Part shown: positions 54,096 to 63,407 of the stretch, piece by piece
How positions within the stretch are numbered: position 1 is the stretch's first letter
How the letters are laid out: each line of letters opens with the position of its first letter
The notes under the pieces: model-generated
Databases searched by the model: none
What the model saw: the letters and a program-made list of their open reading frames with translations, nothing else
Told to the model about the DNA's origin: nothing
Origin: Christiangramia oceanisediminis
GTDB taxonomy: Bacteria > Bacteroidota > Bacteroidia > Flavobacteriales > Flavobacteriaceae
Assembly (NCBI RefSeq): GCF_022570735.2
Contig: NZ_JANCNS010000003.1
Location: 682,001 to 746,000 of the forward strand
Direction of reading: 5' to 3'
DNA: 64,000 nt
Position numbers and translations under genes: made by a program

Positions 54096-54344
54096 TTAAA
54101 GTGCTGCGACGTGCTTAGTCAAATTTGACTTTAGGTTAGCAGCTTTATTATCGTGAATGATATTATTCTTAGCCAATTTATCGATCATAGAAATCACAGA
54201 AGGCAACATTCCCTCAGCCTCTTTCTTATCGGCATCACGCAATTTTTTGATTGCGTTCCTTGTAGTTTTGTGCTGGTAGCGATTTCTTAGACGCTTAGTC
54301 TCATTGCTACGAATCCTCTTCAACGCTGACTTATGATTTGCCAT
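54096..54344 (-). CDS. rpsT: 30S ribosomal protein S20
   Basis: An 82-residue basic helical protein of the small subunit. The start [36 protein letters not shown] is the S20 signature, and the C-terminus [14 protein letters not shown] fits. A -7 element overlapping the 3' end of tRNA-Glu lies at 54370. A terminator follows. Length is usual. Confidence 0.97.
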   Translation of the reverse strand: MANHKSALKRIRSNETKRLRNRYQHKTTRNAIKKLRDADKKEAEGMLPSVISMIDKLAKNNIIHDNKAANLKSNLTKHVAAL

Positions 54345-54369
54345 TACAATTATTATTTAAAAAGTTTTT

Positions 54370-54377
54370 CAAAAGTA
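54370..54377 (-). promoter_or_regulatory. -7 element for rpsT, overlapping tRNA-Glu 3' end
   Basis: The minus strand reads TACTTTTG, an exact TAnnTTTG match, 25 bases upstream of the rpsT ATG. Its first two bases are the last two bases of tRNA-Glu 1. Confidence 0.45.
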
Positions 54378-54447
54378 GTCCGTAGGGGAATCGAACCCCT
54401 GTTACCAGGATGAAAACCTGGCGTCCTAACCCCTAGACGAACGGACC
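54376..54447 (-). tRNA. tRNA-Glu (anticodon TTC), copy 1
   Basis: A complete cloverleaf with acceptor arms GGTCCGT/ACGGACT and discriminator A. The anticodon arm is CCAGG-TTTTCAT-CCTGG (TTC) and the T-arm AGGGG-TTCGATT-CCCCT. No CCA is encoded. The sequence is identical to copy 2, 70 bases away, and both lie on the minus strand. Confidence 0.95.
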
Positions 54448-54517
54448 ATAATCTATTTCAATTTGCAACTATCTTCGTTGCTTTAAACCTTACACCTTTA
54501 CTAGTGTTTCTGCTTTG

Positions 54518-54589
54518 TAGTCCGTAGGGGAATCGAACCCCTGTTACCAGGATGAAAACCTGGCGTCCTAACCCCTAGACGAACGGACC
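54518..54589 (-). tRNA. tRNA-Glu (anticodon TTC), copy 2
   Basis: Same sequence and structure as copy 1 (acceptor, TTC anticodon loop, T-arm). It is the first of the tandem pair on the minus strand. A -33/-7 promoter lies just upstream at 54611-54641. Confidence 0.95.
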
Positions 54590-54610
54590 ATTTTGTTTCA
54601 AATGCGGATG

Positions 54611-54641
54611 CAAAAATACAACTATTTTTCAATGCCGCAAA
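54611..54641 (-). promoter_or_regulatory. -33/-7 promoter for the tRNA-Glu pair
   Basis: On the minus strand TTTG is followed, after 19 bases, by TATTTTTG. Both elements and the spacing match the Bacteroidota consensus. The -7 ends 21 bases upstream of the tRNA 5' end. Confidence 0.7.
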
Positions 54642-54666
54642 TCTTCCACAAAAAAATTTAAAAATT

Positions 54667-56145
54667 TTAATATGCCTTTGCGAAAAGCACTCGTCCTTCT
54701 GAATGTTTTCCAGTTAGAACGCAGGCTCCGGCTTCTTCCTCCCTATCGAAAGGCACACATCGTATGGTGGCTTTTGTAAGCTCCTTGATCTTATTTTCGG
54801 TCTCCGGAGTACCATCCCAGTGAGCTGAAATAAAGCCTCCTTTTTCTTTTAGCACCTTCTTAAATTCATCAAATGAATCTACTTCAGTAATATGATCATT
54901 TCTAAAGTTCCTGGCTTTCTCATAAAGACTATCCTGGATCTCGGTCATCAACGCTTTCACTTTACCTACTACTTCATCCCTTTTTACGAATTCCTTGGTT
55001 AAGGTATCCCTTCTTGCAAGCTCAACCGTTCCCTTTTCAAGATCCTTTGGTCCTAGTGCCAATCTTACCGGTACACCCTGTAATTCATATTGAGCAAATT
55101 TCCAGCCTGGTTTCTGGGTGTCCCTGTCATCATATTTAACTGAAACCCCAACCGCTTTAAGCTCATCTACAAGTTGATTTGCTACTTCAGAAATTTCTGA
55201 AAGCTGCTCTTCTCCCTTGTAAATTGGAACGATCACCACCTGTGTTGGAGCAAGGTTTGGTGGCAACACCAGCCCATTGTCGTCACTATGAACCATGATA
55301 AGAGCCCCCATTAACCTTGTAGAAACTCCCCATGAAGTAGCCCAAACATGCTCAAGCCCACCTTCTTTGGTCGCGAATTTCACATCGAATGCCTTTGCAA
55401 AATTCTGCCCTAGGAAATGAGAGGTTCCGGCCTGAAGCGCTTTACCATCCTGCATTAAAGCTTCGATACAATAAGTTTCCAGGGCCCCGGCGAAGCGTTC
55501 ACTTTCGGTTTTCGCCCCCTTTATCACCGGAATCGCCATGAAATTTTCAGCAAATTCGGCGTAAATATTATTCATAAGCTCGGTTTCTTCCAGAGCCTCT
55601 TCTTTAGTCGCATGAGCCGTATGCCCTTCCTGCCAGAGAAATTCAGCAGTTCTAAGGAACAATCTTGTCCTCATTTCCCAACGTACCACATTGGCCCACT
55701 GGTTCACTTTTATTGGGAGATCCCTGTAAGACTGGATCCAGTTCTTATACGTATTCCAGATTATAGCTTCAGAAGTAGGTCTAACAACCAGTTCTTCTTC
55801 CAGTTTCGCTTCGGGATCAACCTTCAGTTTGCCTGGATTATCTTCATCATTCTTGAGCCTGTAATGGGTTACTACGGCACATTCCTTCGCAAATCCTTCA
55901 GCATTCTTTTCTTCAGCCTCGAATAGACTTTTTGGAACAAACAGGGGAAAATAAGCATTTTCATGCCCTGTTTCCTTGAACATCCTGTCAAGTTCAGCCT
56001 GCATTTTTTCCCAGATGGCAAACCCATATGGCTTGATCACCATGCAGCCTCGAACTGCAGAATTTTCCGCCAGATTGGCTTTCACCACTAACTCGTTATA
56101 CCACTTAGAATAGTCGTCTTTTCGCTTTGTTAGATTCTTACCCAT
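54667..56145 (-). CDS. proS: proline--tRNA ligase
   Basis: A 492-residue class II synthetase of the eukaryote/archaeal-like ProRS type. It begins [22 protein letters not shown], has motif 2 [29 protein letters not shown] and motif 3 near [14 protein letters not shown]. The anticodon-binding domain starts near residue 300 ([15 protein letters not shown]), and the C-terminus ends GRVLFAKAY. There is no bacterial-type editing insert. It is transcribed toward the tRNA-Glu genes. Confidence 0.95.
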   Translation of the reverse strand: MGKNLTKRKDDYSKWYNELVVKANLAENSAVRGCMVIKPYGFAIWEKMQAELDRMFKETGHENAYFPLFVPKSLFEAEEKNAEGFAKECAVVTHYRLKNDEDNPGKLKVDPEAKLEEELVVRPTSEAIIWNTYKNWIQSYRDLPIKVNQWANVVRWEMRTRLFLRTAEFLWQEGHTAHATKEEALEETELMNNIYAEFAENFMAIPVIKGAKTESERFAGALETYCIEALMQDGKALQAGTSHFLGQNFAKAFDVKFATKEGGLEHVWATSWGVSTRLMGALIMVHSDDNGLVLPPNLAPTQVVIVPIYKGEEQLSEISEVANQLVDELKAVGVSVKYDDRDTQKPGWKFAQYELQGVPVRLALGPKDLEKGTVELARRDTLTKEFVKRDEVVGKVKALMTEIQDSLYEKARNFRNDHITEVDSFDEFKKVLKEKGGFISAHWDGTPETENKIKELTKATIRCVPFDREEEAGACVLTGKHSEGRVLFAKAY

Positions 56146-56252
56146 TACTTATCATTTGGCATAAAACTTGTATCTTTATTGAAGTATTCAATACTAACCG
56201 TTTTGGCAAAACTAGGGATTTTTAGGATGCCCAACAATAAAAAGAATTACCA

Positions 56253-57341
56253 ATGAAACTTTATTACATACTTAAAGATAAACTGAGCCTGCTGATGGTT
56301 CCGGTGGCATTTTTTGCCCTGGCTTCCTGTAGTTCATACCAGTATTCTGGATATGAGGCCGATGGTATTTACGGTGAGGCGCGACCAGGAATCTGGGAAC
56401 AACAGGAGCCCCAGGAAGTGAAACCTAGTGGAAACAGCTCCTATTATAAAAATCTATTCGCCCAGCAATCTCAAATGATCGACGAGGCGCTTCAGGATGA
56501 AATTTTTACCGATGTAGACAGTTATACTTCCAATGATGGTTATGACGATTATAACGAAGAGGGTGGTGACATTGTATATGTTGGAGGAAATGCTCCCTGG
56601 GGAAATGATCCCGACACTTACACTGTAAATTATATTAACACCGGTTTTTATTCCCCATGGGGAATGGGCTGGGGAGGCTTCGGTCCTGGATTTGGAGGCT
56701 GGTATAATCCATGGTGGGATCCATGGTTCGATCCATTCTGGCCTGGTGGAGGATTCTGGCCCGGAGGAGGATTCTGGGGCGGTCCGTACGCATATGGTGG
56801 CTTTTGGAATGCCGGCTTTGGTTTTGGCTGGGGCTGGGGCTACGGAGGCTTCTATCGTCCATGGGGATGGGGCGGCGGCTTCAACAATCCCTATTACAAT
56901 AATTATTATAACAATGTTGCCTATAACAACGGTCGTAGAAATGCCCGGGTTTACTCTAACAGCGGTGTAGACAGAAGAACTACCAGTGCGAGAAGCTCCT
57001 ATTCCCGTAGTATTAGGGAAATTAGAAATACAAGATCATCAGATTATGGCACTTCGAGGGTTCGAAACAGCGTAAGCAGGGATGACAACAGACAAATCTA
57101 TTCAAGAACCAATAGGAGAACCGAATCTGCAAGAAGTTATGATTATAGCAGAAATAGCAATAGATCTCCTGTTTATCAGCGTTCTTCAAACAGCAGAAAC
57201 AATTCGTACTCTGCTCCATCAAGAAGAAGCTCTTCATCATCAGTGAGAAGTTCTGGTAGCTCCAGCCGTAGTTCAGGAGGTAGCAGAAGCTCTGGCGGAG
57301 GCAGATCTTCTTCCAGAGGTGGTCGCGGCGGTGGCCGATAA
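56253..57341 (+). CDS. Gly/Trp-rich then Ser/Arg-rich lipoprotein
   Basis: A 362-residue lipoprotein (lipobox LASC, Cys26). Four zones are visible: an acidic N-terminal region (about 27-120), a Gly/Trp/Phe/Pro-rich core (about 130-215, many WGWG-, GGFW- and WDPW-type units), a Tyr/Asn patch (about 216-230) and a Ser/Arg/Gly-rich tail (about 230-362). The low complexity suggests a sticky or matrix protein on the surface. I know similar proteins beside FadL-like porins in flavobacteria. Function is unknown. The SR tail reads like a phase-separating or nucleic-acid-binding segment (inference only). Confidence 0.8.
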   Translation: MKLYYILKDKLSLLMVPVAFFALASCSSYQYSGYEADGIYGEARPGIWEQQEPQEVKPSGNSSYYKNLFAQQSQMIDEALQDEIFTDVDSYTSNDGYDDYNEEGGDIVYVGGNAPWGNDPDTYTVNYINTGFYSPWGMGWGGFGPGFGGWYNPWWDPWFDPFWPGGGFWPGGGFWGGPYAYGGFWNAGFGFGWGWGYGGFYRPWGWGGGFNNPYYNNYYNNVAYNNGRRNARVYSNSGVDRRTTSARSSYSRSIREIRNTRSSDYGTSRVRNSVSRDDNRQIYSRTNRRTESARSYDYSRNSNRSPVYQRSSNSRNNSYSAPSRRSSSSSVRSSGSSSRSSGGSRSSGGGRSSSRGGRGGGR

Positions 57342-57364
57342 AATTTAAATGAAATTAAAAACAG

Positions 57365-57396
57365 CCTTACAGATTAAACCCCTGTAAGGTTTTTTT
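57365..57396 (+). terminator. terminator after the Gly/Trp-rich lipoprotein
   Basis: ccttacag pairs with ctgtaagg around a 9-base loop, followed by ttttttt. Confidence 0.85.
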
Positions 57397-57412
57397 ATAA
57401 CCAAAATCAGCT

Positions 57413-58918
57413 ATGAAAAAAATTCTATCAATTCTATTTCCAATATTCATCCTTTCCCCCCTGCTTCAGGCTCAGGATTTAAAGGATGCTTATCGCTATT
57501 CTTCGAATGAATTATCTGGTACCGCAAGATTTATTAGTATGGCCGGGGCATTCGGAGCACTTGGCGGAGATCTTTCGGCCATGTCTATAAATCCAGCCTC
57601 GTCAGCAGTTTTCATATCAAGTAATGCTTCGGTTAGCATGGAATACAGAGACCTAGAAAGCTCCATTCGCTATAATAATGGAATGTCTGGCAGTGAGCTT
57701 TCTGATATCGAATTGGGAAATATCGGCGGAGTTTTTGTTTTCAGCAATAATGGATCGAACGATTGGAGAAAATTCAGCCTTGGTATTAACTATAATTCCA
57801 CTGCTATTTACGATGATAGCTTCAGAATCCAGGGAACCTCAGGCAACTCTATAGACCAGTATTTTCTTAATTATGCCAATGGTGTGGAACTTGAACTGCT
57901 ACAAACAGGCAGAAATGGAAATATAGATGAGCGATATGCCGTACTGGGAGAACAATACGGATTTCCTGTTCAACAGGCATTTTTAGGTTACCAGGCCTAT
58001 GTGATAGAACCCGAAAATGATGAACCCCAAAACCTGGATTATTTCTCGCTTATCGGGCCAGGAAGTTTCGATCAGCGTTACAATCAAATATCAACGGGGC
58101 TTAACGGAAAACTGAGTTTTAACCTGGGAACGCAGTTCAGGGATTTTCTTTATTTAGGACTAAACCTGAATTCGCATTTTATCAATTACGAGAATGTTTC
58201 AGAATTCAGTGAATTCAATAATAACCCCGGCAGTGCCACTACCGAGGTATTTTTTGGCAATAGCCTTTACACCAACGGCGATGGTTTCTCCTTTCAGCTT
58301 GGGGGGATCATTAAACTGGATGAACTAAGACTGGGATTGACTTACGACTCCCCTACCTGGTATTCTATTCGCGAAGAAACTACCCAGTACCTTGAAACCA
58401 ACACTCCAGAAGATGATTTTGTAAGCGTAGCTCCAAATATTCTGAATATTTACCCAGCATACCGACTTAGAACCCCTTCCAGATTGGCAGGAAGTATCGC
58501 ATATTTATTCGGGCGAAAAGGGCTAATAAGTTTTGATTACAGTTATAAAGACTATGGAAGCACCGAATTCAGACCAGAAAACGATCCCGCTTACCAGGAC
58601 CTGAACAGCCAGATTTCCAGCAATATGAAAGCAGCCTCCACTTACCGGGTGGGAGGAGAATATCGAATTTCAAATTTTAGTTTAAGGGCTGGATACCGGT
58701 TTGAAGAAAGTCCGTTTGAGAACGAGAACAGGGTTGGCAATGTAACTGGCTATACCGGCGGAATTGGTTATAATTTTGGCAATATCAACCTGGATCTTGC
58801 CTACAGTTATATGAACCAGGAAGAGAATATGCCAATTTTCAATACTGGCCTTACCGATCCTATCAGTTTTGACCGGGAACTTTCTAAAGTAGTTCTTAGC
58901 GTAAGTTTCGGATTATAG
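57413..58918 (+). CDS. FadL/OmpP1-family outer-membrane transporter
   Basis: A 501-residue outer-membrane beta-barrel with signal peptide (about 1-20, ending LLQAQ). The FadL/TodX marker near the start is SGTARFISMAGAFGALGGDLSAMSINPAS. Barrel strands run to the end (VVLSVSFGL, aromatic Phe near the C-terminus). Such porins move hydrophobic compounds such as fatty acids. It follows the GW-rich lipoprotein with a terminator between them. Confidence 0.9.
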   Translation: MKKILSILFPIFILSPLLQAQDLKDAYRYSSNELSGTARFISMAGAFGALGGDLSAMSINPASSAVFISSNASVSMEYRDLESSIRYNNGMSGSELSDIELGNIGGVFVFSNNGSNDWRKFSLGINYNSTAIYDDSFRIQGTSGNSIDQYFLNYANGVELELLQTGRNGNIDERYAVLGEQYGFPVQQAFLGYQAYVIEPENDEPQNLDYFSLIGPGSFDQRYNQISTGLNGKLSFNLGTQFRDFLYLGLNLNSHFINYENVSEFSEFNNNPGSATTEVFFGNSLYTNGDGFSFQLGGIIKLDELRLGLTYDSPTWYSIREETTQYLETNTPEDDFVSVAPNILNIYPAYRLRTPSRLAGSIAYLFGRKGLISFDYSYKDYGSTEFRPENDPAYQDLNSQISSNMKAASTYRVGGEYRISNFSLRAGYRFEESPFENENRVGNVTGYTGGIGYNFGNINLDLAYSYMNQEENMPIFNTGLTDPISFDRELSKVVLSVSFGL

Positions 58919-58930
58919 TCTAAACTCTAA

Positions 58931-60772
58931 TTACCTAATAAGTGTGAAATTAGACATATATTCCTGGTGGTTCCCGGTTTTGGAATCTACGAACTCAACC
59001 CTGAACCAGTAATCATCTGCAGGCATAGGCTGGCCGTTATAGGTTCCATCCCAGCCCTGGCCATTAACTGGATTAAGTTGCTTAAGTAGTTTCCCGTAGC
59101 GATCAAAAACAAATAACCTTTTAATTTCGATACTCCCGTTGTTGATCAATCTCCAGGTGTCGTTATATCCATCAGCATTCGGAGTGAAAAAACGCGGATA
59201 TCCAACCAGGAAGAAACTTTCACTGCTAGCCTCGCCACAGCCGTTCACTTCCCTGACCCTTATCATATGACTGCCTGGTGGAACCTCATTAAAAACCGGG
59301 TTATCCCGCCAGGGACCATCATCCAGCCTGAATTCAAATTGGGCAAATTCCCGGCCAACGCCTCCCTCGGTTGAAACACTTACGGTATAACCTTCTCCAA
59401 AATCGGATCCCGAAATATCCAGGTTGACTATTTCTGGTCCTGATATGAGCACCGGCATGGTAGACACCTCTATCTCGCAGCCTGATTCTTCATGGAAAAT
59501 ACTCAAAACGATTTCATGGGATTGCGGAATATCTTCAAAACGAATAACAGCTTCGGTTCCTAGGACTGTATTTCCATCTCTCCATTCATAAGCATATCCA
59601 GCCCCTAATTCTTCACCAAGACTAACAGTACTTAGAAGATCCCCCTGCAAGGTGGTGCAGAAAATACTGGTTTCGGGAAGACTGATTTCTGGAAAGACGA
59701 AAGTGCCCAACTCGAATTCTTCAGCAGGTGAATAGCAACCGCTTTCAATATGCCTGATACGCGCATAGATCACTTTGCCATCCTCGAATTCAAAATTCTG
59801 AGGTGAAGTGATCTCATTATCTTCTTCCAGATCTTCCTGGCTTTCAAAATAAACTGCCTCGTAATCTACTGGATTCTGAACAGGGGTTAAAAGTTCGGCC
59901 TCGGTCCTGGTTAGATCTACAAATTCTAATCCTTCAGCACAAATTGAAAGATTCTCTGCTTCCCCTATTACGGGAACATCATAAAACCGAACAACCACTT
60001 CATCCATATCTGAACTATCACCCACCAGATCCCGTACGACCAGGCGGTAGTCGCCATCTTCGGTAACAAGATAAGTTGGTCCATCTTCACCAGGAATGAT
60101 TTCGTATTCCTGGGTAGCGTCATTGAATACATACCATTCATAGATCTCGGCTTCATCGGTAGTACCGTCAAGCAAATAAGAATCTTCGCCACAAACGCTA
60201 ACTTCATCCCCAAGGTCACTATCTAGGATCGAACAATCGGTTGAACCTCCATCACTATTCACCTGTCTCAAATTGATATAACCGGGCAATTGCTGAAAAT
60301 TCGTGATCATAACCACATAGACCTCATTAGCCTGTGCATTGGGTATCTCCATAGTTTCGACTGCATCTGGCAAATAGCTGCAATCCACGAGTGATCCCGC
60401 ATTTAGCTGGGATCCTGAACAATATTCCTCACCTCTCTCAAAAGGCCCCCAAACGATAAAATCAACATCAAGCGGCGCCCCGGTTCCGTCTTCATTTTCA
60501 TATTGTGAAATAGTGAATGTTAGATTCCCTGTATCTTCAACCTGTAAAAAGAACCAAGCCGGAAAGGGTTGCTCTTCCAGGCAGCCGTAATCGATGCCCG
60601 GCTCCCCACTTGTTTGGTTGCTGTTAAGATAATTCGAGTTGGGAAAGGTAAGCTGTTGATCACCAGCACAAAAAGGTTCAATATCTGAACAAAGAGCACC
60701 CTGCGCCAGGGCAGAAACACCAAGTATAAGCCCGAAAACCAGGAATAAAATGTCTTTCTTAGATATTTTCAT
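58931..60772 (-). CDS. T9SS type B sorting-domain protein
   Basis: A 613-residue secreted protein with signal peptide (about 1-23) and an early GALCSDIEPFC region. Immunoglobulin-like beta domains occupy the middle, and a C-terminal type B sorting domain fills about the last 85 residues (FFTPNADGYNDTWRLIN, IKRLFVFDRYGKLL, GWDGTYNGQPMPADDYWFRVEF). It should be exported by the type IX system. Type B domains may bind SprF-like partners. Substrate or role on the surface is unknown. Confidence 0.92.
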   Translation of the reverse strand: MKISKKDILFLVFGLILGVSALAQGALCSDIEPFCAGDQQLTFPNSNYLNSNQTSGEPGIDYGCLEEQPFPAWFFLQVEDTGNLTFTISQYENEDGTGAPLDVDFIVWGPFERGEEYCSGSQLNAGSLVDCSYLPDAVETMEIPNAQANEVYVVMITNFQQLPGYINLRQVNSDGGSTDCSILDSDLGDEVSVCGEDSYLLDGTTDEAEIYEWYVFNDATQEYEIIPGEDGPTYLVTEDGDYRLVVRDLVGDSSDMDEVVVRFYDVPVIGEAENLSICAEGLEFVDLTRTEAELLTPVQNPVDYEAVYFESQEDLEEDNEITSPQNFEFEDGKVIYARIRHIESGCYSPAEEFELGTFVFPEISLPETSIFCTTLQGDLLSTVSLGEELGAGYAYEWRDGNTVLGTEAVIRFEDIPQSHEIVLSIFHEESGCEIEVSTMPVLISGPEIVNLDISGSDFGEGYTVSVSTEGGVGREFAQFEFRLDDGPWRDNPVFNEVPPGSHMIRVREVNGCGEASSESFFLVGYPRFFTPNADGYNDTWRLINNGSIEIKRLFVFDRYGKLLKQLNPVNGQGWDGTYNGQPMPADDYWFRVEFVDSKTGNHQEYMSNFTLIR

Positions 60773-60871
60773 TTAGAATGGACAGCAAAATATATGCAAA
60801 TTAGGAAATATACTGCAGAAGCTCCTTAAAGTCTCAATGATTTTGAATACGGTCAAAACCTTATAAATATG

Positions 60872-60879
60872 TATCTTTG
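60872..60879 (+). promoter_or_regulatory. -7 element for folE
   Basis: TATCTTTG is an exact TAnnTTTG match, 40 bases upstream of the folE ATG. Confidence 0.45.
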
Positions 60880-60919
60880 CAAGCCAATACGGTTTTAACC
60901 GACTATTATTGCAAAAAGC

Positions 60920-61597
60920 ATGAAAGTAGATAAGATATTGAACGAAATTGAAGAAATGGGCGATGCACATGCTTCAAGCAGCGCAAACACTCCACTTAGA
61001 GAGGACGCCTTTGAACTTAGTGACAGCGAAAAAATTGAGCTTATCAAGGAAGATGTGAAGCATATCATGGAAACCCTTGGGCTGGATCTAACAGACGACA
61101 GTTTAAAAGGCACACCTAACCGCGTAGCAAAAATGTTTGTTAGCGAGGTATTCTCCGGCCTACATCCAAAAAGAAAACCCAAAGCTTCAACTTTCGAGAA
61201 CAAGTACAAATACGGTGAAATGCTGGTAGAAAAGAACATCACGGTTTACTCTACCTGCGAACATCACCTTCTTCCAATTGTAGGAAGAGCCCACGTAGCT
61301 TACATTTCTAATGGCACGGTAGTGGGACTCTCCAAAATGAATCGTATCGTTGACTATTACGCGAAAAGACCGCAAGTGCAGGAACGAATGACCATGCAAA
61401 TAGTTCACGAACTTCAAAATGTTCTTGGAACACCAGATGTCGCCTGTGTTGTGGACGCCAAACACCTTTGCGTTAACAGCCGCGGAATTAGAGACATTGA
61501 GAGCAGCACGGTTACCAGTGAATTTGGCGGAGCTTTCAAAAAGAAAGAAGTTAGAAGAGAATTTCTGGATTATATTAAATTAGACACTTCGTTCTAA
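60920..61597 (+). CDS. folE: GTP cyclohydrolase I
   Basis: A 225-residue enzyme that turns GTP into dihydroneopterin triphosphate, the first step of folate synthesis. Zinc and catalytic residues are in [20 protein letters not shown] and [17 protein letters not shown]. The N-terminal 45 residues are an acidic/serine-rich extension. cysS follows after 22 bases. Confidence 0.95.
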   Translation: MKVDKILNEIEEMGDAHASSSANTPLREDAFELSDSEKIELIKEDVKHIMETLGLDLTDDSLKGTPNRVAKMFVSEVFSGLHPKRKPKASTFENKYKYGEMLVEKNITVYSTCEHHLLPIVGRAHVAYISNGTVVGLSKMNRIVDYYAKRPQVQERMTMQIVHELQNVLGTPDVACVVDAKHLCVNSRGIRDIESSTVTSEFGGAFKKKEVRREFLDYIKLDTSF

Positions 61598-61619
61598 AAA
61601 CCTAAAATCTTACAATTAC

Positions 61620-63104
61620 ATGGCGCTCTACCAGGAACAAAGCCTGAAACTTTATAATTCAATGACGGGTGAAAAGGAAGTTTTCACTCCCATTAACGAA
61701 GGAAATGTAGGAATGTATGTGTGTGGTCCTACCGTTTACAGCAATGTTCATTTGGGAAATTGCCGCACCTTTATCTCTTTCGACCTTGTGTTCCGTTATT
61801 TGAAACACCTGGGCTACAAAGTTCGCTATGTACGGAATATTACCGATGCAGGCCACCTGGAAAACGACGCCGATAGCGGAGAAGACAGGATCGCTAAAAA
61901 AGCGAGACTCGAGCAGATCGAGCCCATGGAGGTGGTGCAGAAATATACCGTTGATTTTCACAATATCCTTAATAAGTTCAATAACCTGCCACCAAGCATA
62001 GAACCTACGGCTACCGGTCATATCGTGGAACAGATCGAGATCATCAAGACCATAATCGATAATGGCTTTGCATATGAAGCTAATGGCTCGGTTTATTTTG
62101 ATGTATTAAAGTTCAATAAGGAACATAAATACGGTAAACTAAGCGGCCGGGCGATCGAAGACATGATCGCCAACACACGGGAACTTGCTGCCCAAAGCGA
62201 TAAACGGAATCCGCAGGATTTTGCTTTATGGAAAAAAGCTGAACCTCAGCACATCATGAGATGGCCTTCTCCCTGGAGTGACGGCTTCCCGGGTTGGCAC
62301 CTGGAATGTACCGTGATGAGCACCAAATATCTTGGGGAAGAATTTGATATTCACGGTGGCGGAATGGACCTAAAATTCCCGCATCATGAATGTGAGATCG
62401 CACAGGGCGAAGCAGCTTCAGGAAAATCCCCTGTAAACTACTGGCTTCACGCAAATATGCTTACCCTCAACGGTAAAAAGATGGCCAAAAGTACCGGGAA
62501 TTTTATTTTACCGGAACAGATCTTTACCGGTGAGAACGATGTGCTTGCCAAGGCATTTTCGCCAAACGTAGTAAGATTCTTTATTCTACAGGCTCACTAC
62601 CGAAGCATCCTTGATTTTTCAAGCGAAGCATTGATGGGAACCGAAAAAGGATTCAACCGGTTGATGGATGCCTATCACTCAATTGAAGAATTACCAGAGT
62701 CAGATAAAACCAACTTTGATCTGGATGGCTGGATCCAGTCCTGCTATGATGCGATGAACGATGATTTTAACAGTCCTATCCTTATCGCCAAATTGTTTGA
62801 TGCCGTTAAAACTATCAACAACCTTAAGGAAGGAAGTCTTGAAATTTCCAAAAGCGACCGGGAGAAACTAAAAGAAAGCATGAAAGCCTTCATGTTTGAT
62901 ATCCTGGGTCTTAAGGATGAAGCTTCGGAAGGCAACAATGACGGTGAAAAACTTTCCGGAACCATTGATCTTCTTATCAAATTGAGAGCTGAAGCCAGAA
63001 CAAATAAGAACTTTGCTTTAAGCGACCAGATTCGCGATCAATTGCTTGAATTAGGCATTCAACTGAAGGATGGCAAGGAAGGCACCAGTTTCTCTTTAAA
63101 ATAG
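61620..63104 (+). CDS. cysS: cysteine--tRNA ligase
   Basis: A 494-residue class I synthetase. The HIGH-type motif is in [17 protein letters not shown]; zinc ligands are that first cysteine plus residues in [10 protein letters not shown] and [11 protein letters not shown]. The KMSKS loop is [11 protein letters not shown]. The C-terminal anticodon-binding helical domain is present. It sits between folE and yidD, 10 bases before the latter, and is probably co-transcribed with it. Confidence 0.95.
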   Translation: MALYQEQSLKLYNSMTGEKEVFTPINEGNVGMYVCGPTVYSNVHLGNCRTFISFDLVFRYLKHLGYKVRYVRNITDAGHLENDADSGEDRIAKKARLEQIEPMEVVQKYTVDFHNILNKFNNLPPSIEPTATGHIVEQIEIIKTIIDNGFAYEANGSVYFDVLKFNKEHKYGKLSGRAIEDMIANTRELAAQSDKRNPQDFALWKKAEPQHIMRWPSPWSDGFPGWHLECTVMSTKYLGEEFDIHGGGMDLKFPHHECEIAQGEAASGKSPVNYWLHANMLTLNGKKMAKSTGNFILPEQIFTGENDVLAKAFSPNVVRFFILQAHYRSILDFSSEALMGTEKGFNRLMDAYHSIEELPESDKTNFDLDGWIQSCYDAMNDDFNSPILIAKLFDAVKTINNLKEGSLEISKSDREKLKESMKAFMFDILGLKDEASEGNNDGEKLSGTIDLLIKLRAEARTNKNFALSDQIRDQLLELGIQLKDGKEGTSFSLK

Positions 63105-63114
63105 ACCACATTAT

Positions 63115-63363
63115 ATGCTAAAGCGATGGTTAAGCAACATATTGACCGCTTTGGTTCTATTCTACAGGAGATTCATTTCCCCCTTAACACCTGCATCCTG
63201 CCGCTATCATCCAACCTGTTCAGCCTACATGATCGAGGCTATAGATTTGCATGGGCCCTTTAAAGGTTTGTGGCTGGGCTTAAAACGCATTGGCAGGTGT
63301 CATCCATGGGGAGGCTCGGGCTATGACCCCGTACCGGGAAAATCGAAGTCTGAAAAGGCTTAA
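63115..63363 (+). CDS. yidD: membrane protein insertion efficiency factor YidD
   Basis: An 82-residue small protein with an amphipathic N-terminus and the YidD signature [23 protein letters not shown], then [24 protein letters not shown]. It helps YidC-dependent insertion of membrane proteins. It follows cysS and precedes lgt, which fits an envelope-maturation cluster. Confidence 0.95.
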   Translation: MLKRWLSNILTALVLFYRRFISPLTPASCRYHPTCSAYMIEAIDLHGPFKGLWLGLKRIGRCHPWGGSGYDPVPGKSKSEKA

Positions 63364-63407
63364 AAAAGCTACAAATACTTATATTTACCACACTCAAAAG
63401 ACAAAAC

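Noticed and set aside
56635-56970. Other frames of the Gly/Trp-rich lipoprotein gene
   Set aside because: Low-complexity repeats leave several frames open; only the frame with a signal peptide and lipobox is credible.
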